A DNA stretch of 28,773 nucleotides from an uncultured Pseudomonadota bacterium. Lineage in GTDB: Bacteria > Pseudomonadota > Gammaproteobacteria > Burkholderiales > SG8-39. Below the pieces are notes generated by a model. The model did not search any database and was not told where the DNA came from. It was given only the letters and a program-made list of their open reading frames with translations. Shown one piece after another: positions 16,419 to 23,484 of this stretch. The translations under genes were made by a program, and so were the position numbers. Every line of letters begins with the position of its first letter. The stretch's first letter is position 1. The DNA lies in NCBI GenBank assembly GCA_903895005.1, contig CAITSH010000352.1:1-28773 (forward strand), written 5' to 3'.

Positions 16419-16997
16419 CTAGCGCGCCGCGAGCGCGGTTTTCAGTTCCGGTTCGAAGGCGCCGTCTATCAAAATGAAGGCGATGCGGCAGGGCTTGCCC
16501 GAGCGGTTGCTCCAGGCGTGGTTGGTGCCGCATTGCACCGTCACGTCCCCGGCTTTTAGGAGCACCTCGGTGTCATCCAGTATCAGCGTCAGTTCTCCCT
16601 CGATCACGATGGCGTAGTCGATGGTTTCGGTGCGGTGCATCAGCGGATGCACGCCGCTGGAAGCAAAGGTTGAAGCGGCAGTGTTGCCGAGGAACTCAAA
16701 TATTTTTTTCGAGGCCGCCGCATCCATGCCGCCCATGCGTTCGCCGTCGGGCGGAATCTCGCTGATGCGAACGACGGTGCCATGCTTTGCCGGAAGCTGC
16801 CGGCGCGGCCCCCGCGTCGGTGCTTCTGCGGCAAAGACAATGGGGGCGGGCGTGTCGCCGGTGCGCCTGATGTCGGTCGCACTGTAGCCGGGGCGAAGCT
16901 CGGTGGTATGCACGAAGGGCGCAGGCGCATCGGAAACGACGATGGCCTTGCCGTTTTTGTCGTGCCCTGTTACTACGCGGCGTACGGCGTTACTCAT
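16419..16997 (-). CDS. Cupin-domain protein
   Basis: 192 aa. The single C-terminal cupin barrel (about 110-185) shows motif 1 as 'HPLMHRTETIDYAIVIEGEL' (His, His, Glu, Gly) and motif 2 as 'GDVTVQCGTNHAWSN' (His, Asn), so the metal ligands of a functional cupin seem present. The first 100 residues are a less conserved beta-rich part containing 'GTVVRISEIPP'. Such small cupins occur as accessory or isomerase/dioxygenase-like proteins in aromatic and organic-acid catabolic clusters; gentisate dioxygenases are larger and two-domain, so that is not the call. No signal peptide. Divergent from the ABC importer receptor across 256 bases and convergent with Bug copy 2 (31-base gap). Precise function unknown. 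Confidence 0.88.
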   Translation of the reverse strand: MSNAVRRVVTGHDKNGKAIVVSDAPAPFVHTTELRPGYSATDIRRTGDTPAPIVFAAEAPTRGPRRQLPAKHGTVVRISEIPPDGERMGGMDAAASKKIFEFLGNTAASTFASSGVHPLMHRTETIDYAIVIEGELTLILDDTEVLLKAGDVTVQCGTNHAWSNRSGKPCRIAFILIDGAFEPELKTALAAR

Positions 16998-17047
16998 GAG
17001 GGATTATCCATTTCATTTTTCACGAAAAGGATGATTCTCCGTCACCG

Positions 17048-17064
17048 CGTTGCTTGCTGCAACG
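17048..17064. promoter_or_regulatory. Candidate LysR-type operator (T-N11-A palindrome)
   Basis: CGTTGC-TTGCT-GCAACG is a perfect 6-bp inverted repeat with a 5-base centre; its core TTGC-N5-GCAA has the T-N11-A form of LysR-family sites. It is in the 256-base region between the divergent cupin (51 bases from its ATG) and the ABC receptor gene. No LysR gene is in the window. Confidence 0.4.
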
Positions 17065-17115
17065 ATTGCTCGGCGAAGTGGGGTCGTGTGACGCATCCAG
17101 ACTCACGGCAAAAAA

Positions 17116-17124
17116 TGTGATAAT
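17116..17124 (+). promoter_or_regulatory. Possible extended -10 promoter for the ABC importer operon
   Basis: TGTGATAAT fits an extended -10 element (TG-N-GATAAT) inside an A/T-rich patch of an otherwise GC-rich region, about 130 bases before the receptor start. No good -35 is found at normal spacing, which extended -10 promoters can tolerate. Confidence 0.35.
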
Positions 17125-17253
17125 AAGAAAAATCGCGGCAGTGCCTGTTAAGGGGTAATCCGATGGACGTGTACTGCAAAGCGATGTTAATCAGCGGGGC
17201 ATGCCGTTTCACGGTGGCCTCAGCTAGATTGAAAAAACAAGGAGGAGTTTCGA

Positions 17254-18393
17254 ATGCTCAGACTCAATCGGCCACTTTTCACGGCCGTCGCAGTAGCCAT
17301 GGCCAGCACATTTTCTTTTGCCGGCGACCTTTATGCACAGACCAGGGAGCCGATAAAAATCGGCGCGGTGCTGTCGATCACCGGCCCGGCTGCGGGTCTG
17401 GGCATTCCGGAACGCAATGGCGCGCAGGCCGCGGTCAAGTCGATCAACGCCAAGGGCGGCATAAACGGTCGTCCGATCCGGCTGATCATCGAGGATGACA
17501 CGACCAACCCGGATACGGCGATCACCAAGACCAACGACCTTATTTTCAACCAGGATGTTGCGGCGATCATCGGCGGTTCGAACATTGCCACAAGTGTCGC
17601 AATGGGGGGAATTACAGATAAGCAGAAGGTGCCGCAGTTCGCCTTTACGGGGCTTGGACCCGCTGTAGAGAAAACCCGGCACTGCGCCTTTCACATGTTC
17701 ACGCCGCACAACCTTAATGCGCGCACGCTGTTCGAATATTCGCGCAGCATCAACGCCAAGAAGGTCGCGGTGCTCCACGATAGCGGCTATGGAGCGGTGG
17801 TGATGCGCGAACTCACCGGTATCACAAAAGACTACCCGGACGTGCAGGTGGGTACGATCGAGAAATTCGACATTACGGCCACGGATGTGACGGCGCAGGC
17901 GGCCAAGATCAAGGCCGGCAACCCGGATGCGATTTTCGTGATAGCCGTGAACGCAGTGCCTTTCCGTGCCATCCGAGCCCTGCAGATGACACAGCCGATC
18001 ATCGCCCTCAACGGCGCTTCGAGTTATGAGACTGTCAGCGCAATGGGCAGCGCCGCCGACAACGTCATCATTCCCGAGTTCCTCGTGGCCGAGGATCCGC
18101 TGCCGAGGCAGAAAGACTTCATTAACTACTTTGTCAAAGAAATCGGCGCCAAGCCGAAGAACCCGGAGTCCGTGGCCTGGGATGCGATTCACGTGATCGC
18201 CGCTGCATTGACCAAGGCAGGTGCCGAAACGCGTCGTGAAAAACTATGCGAAGCCATCCGCGGGCCCTACGCCGGCGTCACGACTGATTATGACTTTTCT
18301 GCTGAGGACATGACCGGCATCAAGCTGTCTGGCTACATCTTCTCCAAGCTGGTCAAGGGGCAGTACACGCGGCTTCCGTTCGTCATCAAGTAA
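17254..18393 (+). CDS. ABC importer substrate-binding protein (branched-chain amino acid / LivJ type)
   Basis: 379 aa. The signal peptide (cleavage near 'LYAQ-TREPIKIG') is followed by 'IKIGAVLSITGPAAGLGIPERNGAQAAVKSINAKGGINGRPIRLIIEDD', the classic start of type I periplasmic binding proteins of the HAAT family. The two-lobed fold continues through 'NQDVAAIIGGSNIATSVA' and 'KKVAVLHDSGYGAVVMREL'. Family members bind branched-chain amino acids, amides, urea or aromatic acids; several aromatic-acid receptors in Burkholderiales and Rhodopseudomonas are of this type. AAGGAGGAG lies 8 bases before the ATG. The permease and ATPase genes follow after a hairpin-containing 63-base gap. No lipobox Cys is seen. 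The ligand is unknown. Confidence 0.95.
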   Translation: MLRLNRPLFTAVAVAMASTFSFAGDLYAQTREPIKIGAVLSITGPAAGLGIPERNGAQAAVKSINAKGGINGRPIRLIIEDDTTNPDTAITKTNDLIFNQDVAAIIGGSNIATSVAMGGITDKQKVPQFAFTGLGPAVEKTRHCAFHMFTPHNLNARTLFEYSRSINAKKVAVLHDSGYGAVVMRELTGITKDYPDVQVGTIEKFDITATDVTAQAAKIKAGNPDAIFVIAVNAVPFRAIRALQMTQPIIALNGASSYETVSAMGSAADNVIIPEFLVAEDPLPRQKDFINYFVKEIGAKPKNPESVAWDAIHVIAAALTKAGAETRREKLCEAIRGPYAGVTTDYDFSAEDMTGIKLSGYIFSKLVKGQYTRLPFVIK

Positions 18394-18405
18394 CGCTACC
18401 GCCCG

Positions 18406-18429
18406 GGGCGCGCGTTTGAATGCGCGCCC
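18406..18429 (+). terminator. Stable hairpin between ABC receptor and permease genes (attenuator-like)
   Basis: GGGCGCGCG (18406-18414) pairs with TGCGCGCCC (18421-18429), 9 base pairs with one G-T wobble and a 6-base loop tttgaa, starting 12 bases after the receptor stop. No T-tract follows, so read-through to the permease genes is expected; it may protect the receptor mRNA's 3' end. Confidence 0.5.
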
Positions 18430-18456
18430 GTCCCGGCGCCTTGCCAGGTAACACCG

Positions 18457-19344
18457 ATGTCCCTAAGTCTTATCCTGCAGGCGGCGCTCGCCGGCATAAC
18501 CAACGGCTTCACCTACGCCCTGGTAGGCATCGGTATTGCCGCGATTTTCAAGGGCACGCGCATCATCAACGTGATGCAGGGCGAGTTCTGCGTCACCGGC
18601 GCGATGGTCACGGTGCTGCTGCTTAATAACGCGCACTGGCCGTACTGGGCGGCGATCCTTGGCGGTGTGTTATCGGGAGTGGTCGTCGGCATGCTGATCA
18701 ACGTACTGTTCGTGCGCTACATGATGCGCAAGGGCGCGACGCAGCAGACCTTCATCCTGCTGACCATAGGGCTCGCCATCACCATGTCGGCGGCCGTGCT
18801 GTTTTTTATCGGGCGCAGCGGTTATGTCCTGCCTCCCTTTGGCGGCGAGGATGCGACGGTCATTCTTGGCGCGGTGGTCCAGTCCCATGCGGTCTGGCTG
18901 ATCCTGATCGCACTGGGCATAACCGCGGGTCTCAAGCTTTTTTACCATCGCACCACCATCGGCATTGCGATGATGGGCGCCTCGATTGATGCGGACGGCG
19001 CGACCACCATCGGCATCAATGTGCCGCGCATGAACATGCTCACCTTTGCGCTGGGGGGGGCGCTCGGTGCGATCGCCGGTATCCTGGTCACCCCGCTCGT
19101 TTCGGTTGACTACGCCATTGGCGTCAATCTCACACTCAAGGGCTTTGCCGCGGCGATTCTTGGCGGACTGACCAACCCGCTCGGTGCGGTGGTTGGCGGC
19201 CTCACACTGGGGCTCATCGAATCGCTTGCTATCGTCGCCGTATCCTCCAGTTACAAGGACGTCATTGCGATGAGTATCCTTATCGCCATCATGATATTCA
19301 TGCCCAATGGCATGCTCGGCCGTGGCGGCCGCCGCGGTGGCTGA
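18457..19344 (+). CDS. LivH-type ABC importer permease
   Basis: 295 aa inner-membrane permease, with about eight hydrophobic helices. 'LQAALAGITNGFTYALVGIGIAAIFKGTRIINVMQGEFCVTGAM' is the unmistakable LivH N-terminus, and the cytoplasmic EAA-like coupling loop 'TTIGINVPRMNMLTFALGGALGAIAGILVTP' plus 'LKGFAAAILGGLTNPLGAVVGGLTLGLIESL' complete the pattern. It pairs with the LivM-type subunit to form the membrane channel. A G8 homopolymer at 19053-19060 codes for Gly-Gly in frame and does not break the gene. Its 3' end overlaps the most upstream start of the next permease by 38 bases. Confidence 0.95.
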   Translation: MSLSLILQAALAGITNGFTYALVGIGIAAIFKGTRIINVMQGEFCVTGAMVTVLLLNNAHWPYWAAILGGVLSGVVVGMLINVLFVRYMMRKGATQQTFILLTIGLAITMSAAVLFFIGRSGYVLPPFGGEDATVILGAVVQSHAVWLILIALGITAGLKLFYHRTTIGIAMMGASIDADGATTIGINVPRMNMLTFALGGALGAIAGILVTPLVSVDYAIGVNLTLKGFAAAILGGLTNPLGAVVGGLTLGLIESLAIVAVSSSYKDVIAMSILIAIMIFMPNGMLGRGGRRGG

Positions 19345-20293
19345 CACCGTGGCACGCCGTCCGGCCTTGCTCCTGGCCGGGATATGCCTGTGGGCGGCGC
19401 TGCCAATGTTGCTGACGAGAAGCCTCACCGACCTGCTGGTGTTTGCGGGAATCTATACCATCGCTGGCTTGGGGGTGGGTCTGCTGCTCGGATATTGCGG
19501 CATCGTCAATCTCGCACAGGCGGTGTTCTACGGCATCGGCGCCTACTCAACCGCCTACCTGACTGTGGAAGTGGGGGCGCCCAGTATTGCCGGATTCGCC
19601 GTGGGCGCGCTGGTGTCGATGGCAATCGCACTGCTTATCGGCTGGCCCATCCTGCGCCTGACCGGGCACTTTCTTGCCCTGGCGACGCTTGCGCTCAGCA
19701 TCATCGGCAGTGCCCTGTTTTTTGAATGGGACTGGCTGACCGGCGGAACACTGGGCATCGGCGGCATCCCGAAACTGGGCATGGGCGGGTTCAGCCTTGA
19801 TACCCCTGCGCGGTTTTATTACCTGGTCTGGTTTCTTGCGTTTGCGTGCATGCTGTTGGCGCGCAACCTTTCCACCAGCCGCACCGGCCTGATGCTGCGC
19901 GCCACGCGCGACTCGATCGAGGCGGCCTCAAGCCTGGGCATCGACCTGCGCTGGTTGCGCACGCGTGTGTTCGTGGTCTGCGCCTTGTTCGGCTCGCTTG
20001 CCGGCAGCCTCTTCGCGCACTACACCTCGTTTGTCAGTGTGGAGGGCTTCACCGTCACCAAATCGTTCAGCTTCCTTGTGATCGCGGTTCTGGGCGGGGT
20101 GCAGTCGGTGTTCGGGCCGATGGTCGGCGCGCTGTTTATCACCTTCATGCCCGAATACCTGAGCCGTTTCGGCGATATCCACCAGGTGTTGTTCGGCTTG
20201 GCGCTGGTCGGAGTCGTGGTCGGCCTGCAAGGCGGACTTGTCGGCGGCCTGCAGATCATCTGGCGCAAACTCATGCATCCAGGGCGCGGCTGA
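19307..20293 (+). CDS. LivM-type ABC importer permease
   Basis: Up to 328 aa. After a short N-terminal stretch the protein shows 'FAGIYTIAGLGVGLLLGYCGIVNLAQAVFYGIGAYSTAYL', the LivM signature with the G-x-x-N-L-x-Q/H-G-like loop, then 'LRATRDSIEAASSLGIDLRWLRTRVFVVCALFGSLAGSLFAHY' coupling region and 'SFSFLVIAVLGGVQSVFGPMVGALF'. It forms the translocation path together with the LivH-type subunit. The start is uncertain: ATG 19307 (given) lacks a ribosome site and overlaps the previous gene by 38 bases; GTG 19337 would overlap its stop codon and GTG 19349 lies just after it. The ATPase gene begins one base after the stop. Confidence 0.94.
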   Translation: MACSAVAAAAVADTVARRPALLLAGICLWAALPMLLTRSLTDLLVFAGIYTIAGLGVGLLLGYCGIVNLAQAVFYGIGAYSTAYLTVEVGAPSIAGFAVGALVSMAIALLIGWPILRLTGHFLALATLALSIIGSALFFEWDWLTGGTLGIGGIPKLGMGGFSLDTPARFYYLVWFLAFACMLLARNLSTSRTGLMLRATRDSIEAASSLGIDLRWLRTRVFVVCALFGSLAGSLFAHYTSFVSVEGFTVTKSFSFLVIAVLGGVQSVFGPMVGALFITFMPEYLSRFGDIHQVLFGLALVGVVVGLQGGLVGGLQIIWRKLMHPGRG

Positions 20294-20294
20294 T

Positions 20295-21080
20295 ATGGAT
20301 GCCAACACGAACGATGCAGGCGGGGGCGACATGCTTCGCCTTGAAGGGGTGGGGCATAATTTCGCCGGCCTGACGGTGCTGCGGAGCGTGAGTTTTTCCG
20401 TGCCCCGGGGCGGCATCGTTGGCCTGATCGGTCCCAACGGATCGGGCAAGACCACCTTGTTCAACGCCATATCCGGTTTTCTTTCGCCGCAGACTGGATG
20501 CATTCTGTACCGCGGCGCACCGTTGCTCGAGCGGCACAGCATCCAGGCGCGTAGCCGTGCAGGCCTCGTGCGCACCTTCCAGACGCCGCGCGTGTTCGAG
20601 AACATGACGGTATTTGAGAACATCATGGTCGGTTGTTGCAAGGATGCGAACACGTTGATGTCCGAGGATCTGTTCCGCACTCCGCGCGCCAACCGCGCGC
20701 TGCGAACCATTAACGCAATGGCCGATGAGGCCTGCACCAAGTTCGGACTGGAGGCACTGCGCGACCACCCTGCAGGAAAGCTCACCGCGGGGCAGCGGCG
20801 CATCCTGGAAATCGCGCGTGCCGTGGTTGGAAAGCCGCAGCTGCTGCTGCTTGATGAACCGTCCTCAGGGCTCAATACCGATGAGATCACCAGCCTGCAG
20901 GAATGGATCAGGCGCCTGCGCGCCGAGGGCATGACGGTGCTGCTGGTGTCGCATGACATGGGGCTTATGGCTGTTTCCGATATGGTGCACGTGCTTTATT
21001 TCGGCGAGATCATCGCTTCGGGAGGCATGGACCTGATCAAGCAGGACGCGCGCGTGCGGGAGGTTTACCTTGGAGTGTGA
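20295..21080 (+). CDS. LivG-type ABC importer ATPase
   Basis: 261 aa. Walker A 'GPNGSGKTT' near residues 46-54, ABC signature 'LTAGQRRILEIARA' (a Thr-Ala variant of LSGGQ), Walker B 'LLLLDEPSSGL', and the switch His in 'LLVSHDMGLM'. The long insert after Walker A with 'GLVRTFQTPRVFENMTVFENIMVGC' is the LivG Q-loop region. It supplies ATP hydrolysis for import together with the LivF-type subunit. ATG 20295 directly follows the permease stop codon; ATG 20331 ('MLRLEGVGHNF') is a possible shorter start. Confidence 0.95.
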   Translation: MDANTNDAGGGDMLRLEGVGHNFAGLTVLRSVSFSVPRGGIVGLIGPNGSGKTTLFNAISGFLSPQTGCILYRGAPLLERHSIQARSRAGLVRTFQTPRVFENMTVFENIMVGCCKDANTLMSEDLFRTPRANRALRTINAMADEACTKFGLEALRDHPAGKLTAGQRRILEIARAVVGKPQLLLLDEPSSGLNTDEITSLQEWIRRLRAEGMTVLLVSHDMGLMAVSDMVHVLYFGEIIASGGMDLIKQDARVREVYLGV

Positions 21081-21085
21081 GCGCC

Positions 21086-21805
21086 ATGCTGAGCGTTGAA
21101 TCGGTATCGTCCGGATACGAGGCGCTCACCGTACTGCATGATGTTTCGCTTGCGGTCGGCGGTGGCGAGGCTGTCGCGGTGGTCGGTGCCAACGGTGCCG
21201 GCAAGAGCACGCTGGTGCGCACCATTTGCGGGCTTAACCGTGTGCGCGGTGGCCGCATTGTCAAGAACGGCGTCGACATCACCACGGCACCGGGCCATCA
21301 CCTCGCGCGCCATGGTTTGGCGGTGGTGCTTGAAAATCGCCGCCTGTTTGGCGAGCTCACGGTGCGTGAGAACCTGATTCTTGCGGAAAAAACCGGGCGC
21401 GCGGCACGCGGGGGCAAGATGATGTTCTCCTGGAAGGATGTGGGTGACCTGTTCCCGGTCATCAACGAGCGCGTCGATTCGACGGTCGAATTGCTGAGCG
21501 GCGGTCAGCAGCAGATGGTGGCCATCGCGCGTGCGTTGTTGTTGCAGCCAGATCTGCTCATCATGGACGAGCCATCGACCGGGCTTGCACCGAAAGTGGT
21601 GAAAGATATTCTGCTGATCATCGCCGATCTGCGCGCCCGCGGCATGGGCTTGTTGCTCGTCGAGCAGAACGTGGGCATCGCCGCCGAACTCACCGAGCGC
21701 GGCTATGTCATGGCCCTGGGGCGTATCGTGCATGAGATCAAAGCGGGCGAATGGCCGGCCTTCCTCGGTGACGATCGCATTGCCAAGGCTTATCTGGGCG
21801 GCTGA
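21086..21805 (+). CDS. LivF-type ABC importer ATPase
   Basis: 239 aa. Walker A 'GANGAGKST', the Q-loop region 'GLAVVLENRRLFGELTVRENL' (the usual 'VPEGRRLF' of LivF reads VLENRRLF), signature 'LSGGQQQMVAIARAL', Walker B 'LLIMDEPSTGLAP' and the late 'LLLVEQNVGIAAEL' typical of LivF. Second nucleotide-binding subunit of the importer. ATG 21086 has GGAG 10 bases upstream; a GTG at 21077 overlapping the previous stop is possible, but the ribosome site would then be too close. It is followed after 42 bases by enzyme genes, tying the importer to catabolism of its cargo. Confidence 0.95.
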   Translation: MLSVESVSSGYEALTVLHDVSLAVGGGEAVAVVGANGAGKSTLVRTICGLNRVRGGRIVKNGVDITTAPGHHLARHGLAVVLENRRLFGELTVRENLILAEKTGRAARGGKMMFSWKDVGDLFPVINERVDSTVELLSGGQQQMVAIARALLLQPDLLIMDEPSTGLAPKVVKDILLIIADLRARGMGLLLVEQNVGIAAELTERGYVMALGRIVHEIKAGEWPAFLGDDRIAKAYLGG

Positions 21806-21847
21806 ACTAATAGTACGAAACGGGCAAGGTAAACGGAGACTTCGAGA

Positions 21848-22624
21848 ATGAAAGACCAGACCATAGAAATCCCTACCCGTGCGGGCAGGATCGAGACTTT
21901 TTTAACCCATCCGGAACAGGGCGGGCCGTTTCCGCCCGTGATCCTGTACATGGACGTGTGGGGTGTGCGCGACGTGCTGTTTGATCTGGCCCGGCGAGTC
22001 GCCGCAGTCGGTTATTACGTGCTGGTACCCGATTTTTATTACCGGCAGGGGCGCATCCGCACTGATTTTCGTGACGAAAACGGCCGCGCTATTTCGATCA
22101 TGAAGCTTGACCCGGAATTGCGCGAAAAGGCACTGGCTCCGCAGAAAAAACTTTCCGATGCGATGGTGATGGAGGACACCGCCGACATTCTCACCTTCCT
22201 TGACGGGCAAGATGTCGTCAAGGCCGGCGCAGCGGGTTCCTTTGGCTACTGCATGGGCGGGCGTCACGTGCTGCAGGCGGCGGCGCGCTTCCCCGGGCGC
22301 TTCAAGGCGTCGGCCAGCCTTCACGGCACCACAGTGATTTCGGATCAACCCGACTCGCCGCACCTGTTCACCGCAAAAATGCAGGGCGAAGTGTATTGCG
22401 GATTTGCTGAAACCGATCCGTTTGCCCCGATGTCCATGGTCGGGGAGTTTGGCCGCTTGATGAAAGCGAGTAGCGCACGTTATGCGGTGGAGGTGCATCC
22501 GGGGGCCGAGCATGGCTACGCGTTACCGGATCGCGACGTGTATTTGCAGCGTGCCGCCGAGCGCGATTGGGAGATGATGTTTGCCATGTTCGCCCGGCAA
22601 ATCCCGCCGGGGTTCCAGAAATGA
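21848..22624 (+). CDS. Dienelactone hydrolase family protein (copy 2)
   Basis: 258 aa. The same fold as the protein at 293 but divergent in sequence: nucleophile Cys135 in 'GSFGYCMGGRHV', Asp190 in 'FAETDPFAP', His222 in 'GAEHGYALPD'. N-terminal 'PVILYMDVWGVRDVLFDLARRVA' is the family start. There is an insertion around residues 75-100 relative to copy 1. The enzyme would open a lactone or cleave a small ester. GGAG lies about 10 bases upstream of the ATG. Its stop overlaps the next gene's start (ATGA), so the two products are likely made in concert. The location immediately downstream of an importer suggests it acts on the imported compound or a derivative; the substrate is unknown. Confidence 0.92.
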   Translation: MKDQTIEIPTRAGRIETFLTHPEQGGPFPPVILYMDVWGVRDVLFDLARRVAAVGYYVLVPDFYYRQGRIRTDFRDENGRAISIMKLDPELREKALAPQKKLSDAMVMEDTADILTFLDGQDVVKAGAAGSFGYCMGGRHVLQAAARFPGRFKASASLHGTTVISDQPDSPHLFTAKMQGEVYCGFAETDPFAPMSMVGEFGRLMKASSARYAVEVHPGAEHGYALPDRDVYLQRAAERDWEMMFAMFARQIPPGFQK

Positions 22625-23475
22625 ACTCGCTGAAACCAACTCCGAAAAAAGAGATCCGCATCTGGGCGCAGAGCGCGAGCGACCTTTCGGTTCACACCCT
22701 GTTTGGTGCGACGATTGCGCAGCACGGCAGGCGGGTGTGTCAGGCCGACACGCAGATTGATGTGCATGGCCTCGCGCCCGGTACCTATCCGCCGGGCATG
22801 ACTGCCACCGAGATTTGTTGCGAGTACCCGGTCACCCATCACATGCTTGCCCTGCAGGTCATGGAAAACGCCCTGCGAGCCGAGCGCGAGGGCTATGACG
22901 CCATGGTGGTGACCTCATTTATGGATCACGGCTGCGAACTGGCGCGTAGCGCGGTGGATATTCCGGTGGTGGGTCTTGGCAGTACGGCCCTGCGTGTTGC
23001 CTCGGCGGCGGGGCGTGCGCTGGGTCTTGTGTCGCACGACGCTGATCAGCGCAAGGTGGTGCGCAATCTCATCCAATATCATGGCTTCGACAAGAACGTC
23101 CGCCTGCTCGCCGCTCTGGATCCGGGCCTGAGCACGGAGGATCTTGATGCGGGCATGAACGGGTCTCCGGTGTTGCTGCAGCGTTTTTCCGAGCAGATCG
23201 ACCCGTTCATCAAGGCAGGGGTCGATCTCATCGTCCCGGCCGAGGGTTTTCTGGCCGGCGCGCTTTATCTTGCCGGCGTGCGCGAAGTGCGCGGCATTCC
23301 CGTGTTTGACGGCTTGGGCGCGGCCTTTGCGTTTGCCGAAATGATGGTGCGCTTGCGCCGCCATGCCGGCCTCGAAGTAAGCAGAAGCGGCGACTATGCG
23401 AAGGCACCTGTTGCGGCGCTCGATCACGTGCGCGCGGTGACCATGGGTGCGTTGCAGGCTGCGCAGAAAAAATAG
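22621..23475 (+). CDS. Asp/Glu (hydantoin) racemase-superfamily protein lacking the usual cysteines
   Basis: 284 aa. 'GYDAMVVTSFMDHGCELARSAVDIPVVGLGSTALRVASAAG' and 'IKAGVDLIVPAEGFLAGALY' align with the two catalytic segments of the hydantoin/Asp-Glu racemase fold. In active racemases these carry Cys in 'ACFxDPG' and 'LGC'; here the first position is Ser99 (a Cys occurs six residues later at 105) and the second is Ala207-Glu208. Ordinary two-Cys racemisation is therefore unlikely; another reaction or a binding role is possible. About 30 N-terminal residues precede the domain. The start ATG overlaps the dienelactone hydrolase stop by 4 bases. An alpha/beta hydrolase gene follows after 9 bases. 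Confidence 0.85.
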   Translation: MNSLKPTPKKEIRIWAQSASDLSVHTLFGATIAQHGRRVCQADTQIDVHGLAPGTYPPGMTATEICCEYPVTHHMLALQVMENALRAEREGYDAMVVTSFMDHGCELARSAVDIPVVGLGSTALRVASAAGRALGLVSHDADQRKVVRNLIQYHGFDKNVRLLAALDPGLSTEDLDAGMNGSPVLLQRFSEQIDPFIKAGVDLIVPAEGFLAGALYLAGVREVRGIPVFDGLGAAFAFAEMMVRLRRHAGLEVSRSGDYAKAPVAALDHVRAVTMGALQAAQKK

Positions 23476-23484
23476 CCGCCGACG

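Noticed and set aside
16419..16997. Annotation of the cupin as gentisate 1,2-dioxygenase
   Set aside because: Gentisate dioxygenases are about twice as long with two cupin domains; only one domain is present here.
17163..17498. 111-codon frame starting before the ABC receptor gene, with AAGGGG upstream
   Set aside because: It could be a leader peptide, but it runs deep into the receptor gene in another frame and has no recognisable sequence. More likely chance.
19928..20959. 343-codon minus-strand frame
   Set aside because: Antisense to the LivM and LivG genes, whose motifs are complete; low-complexity Ser/Arg/Pro-rich product.
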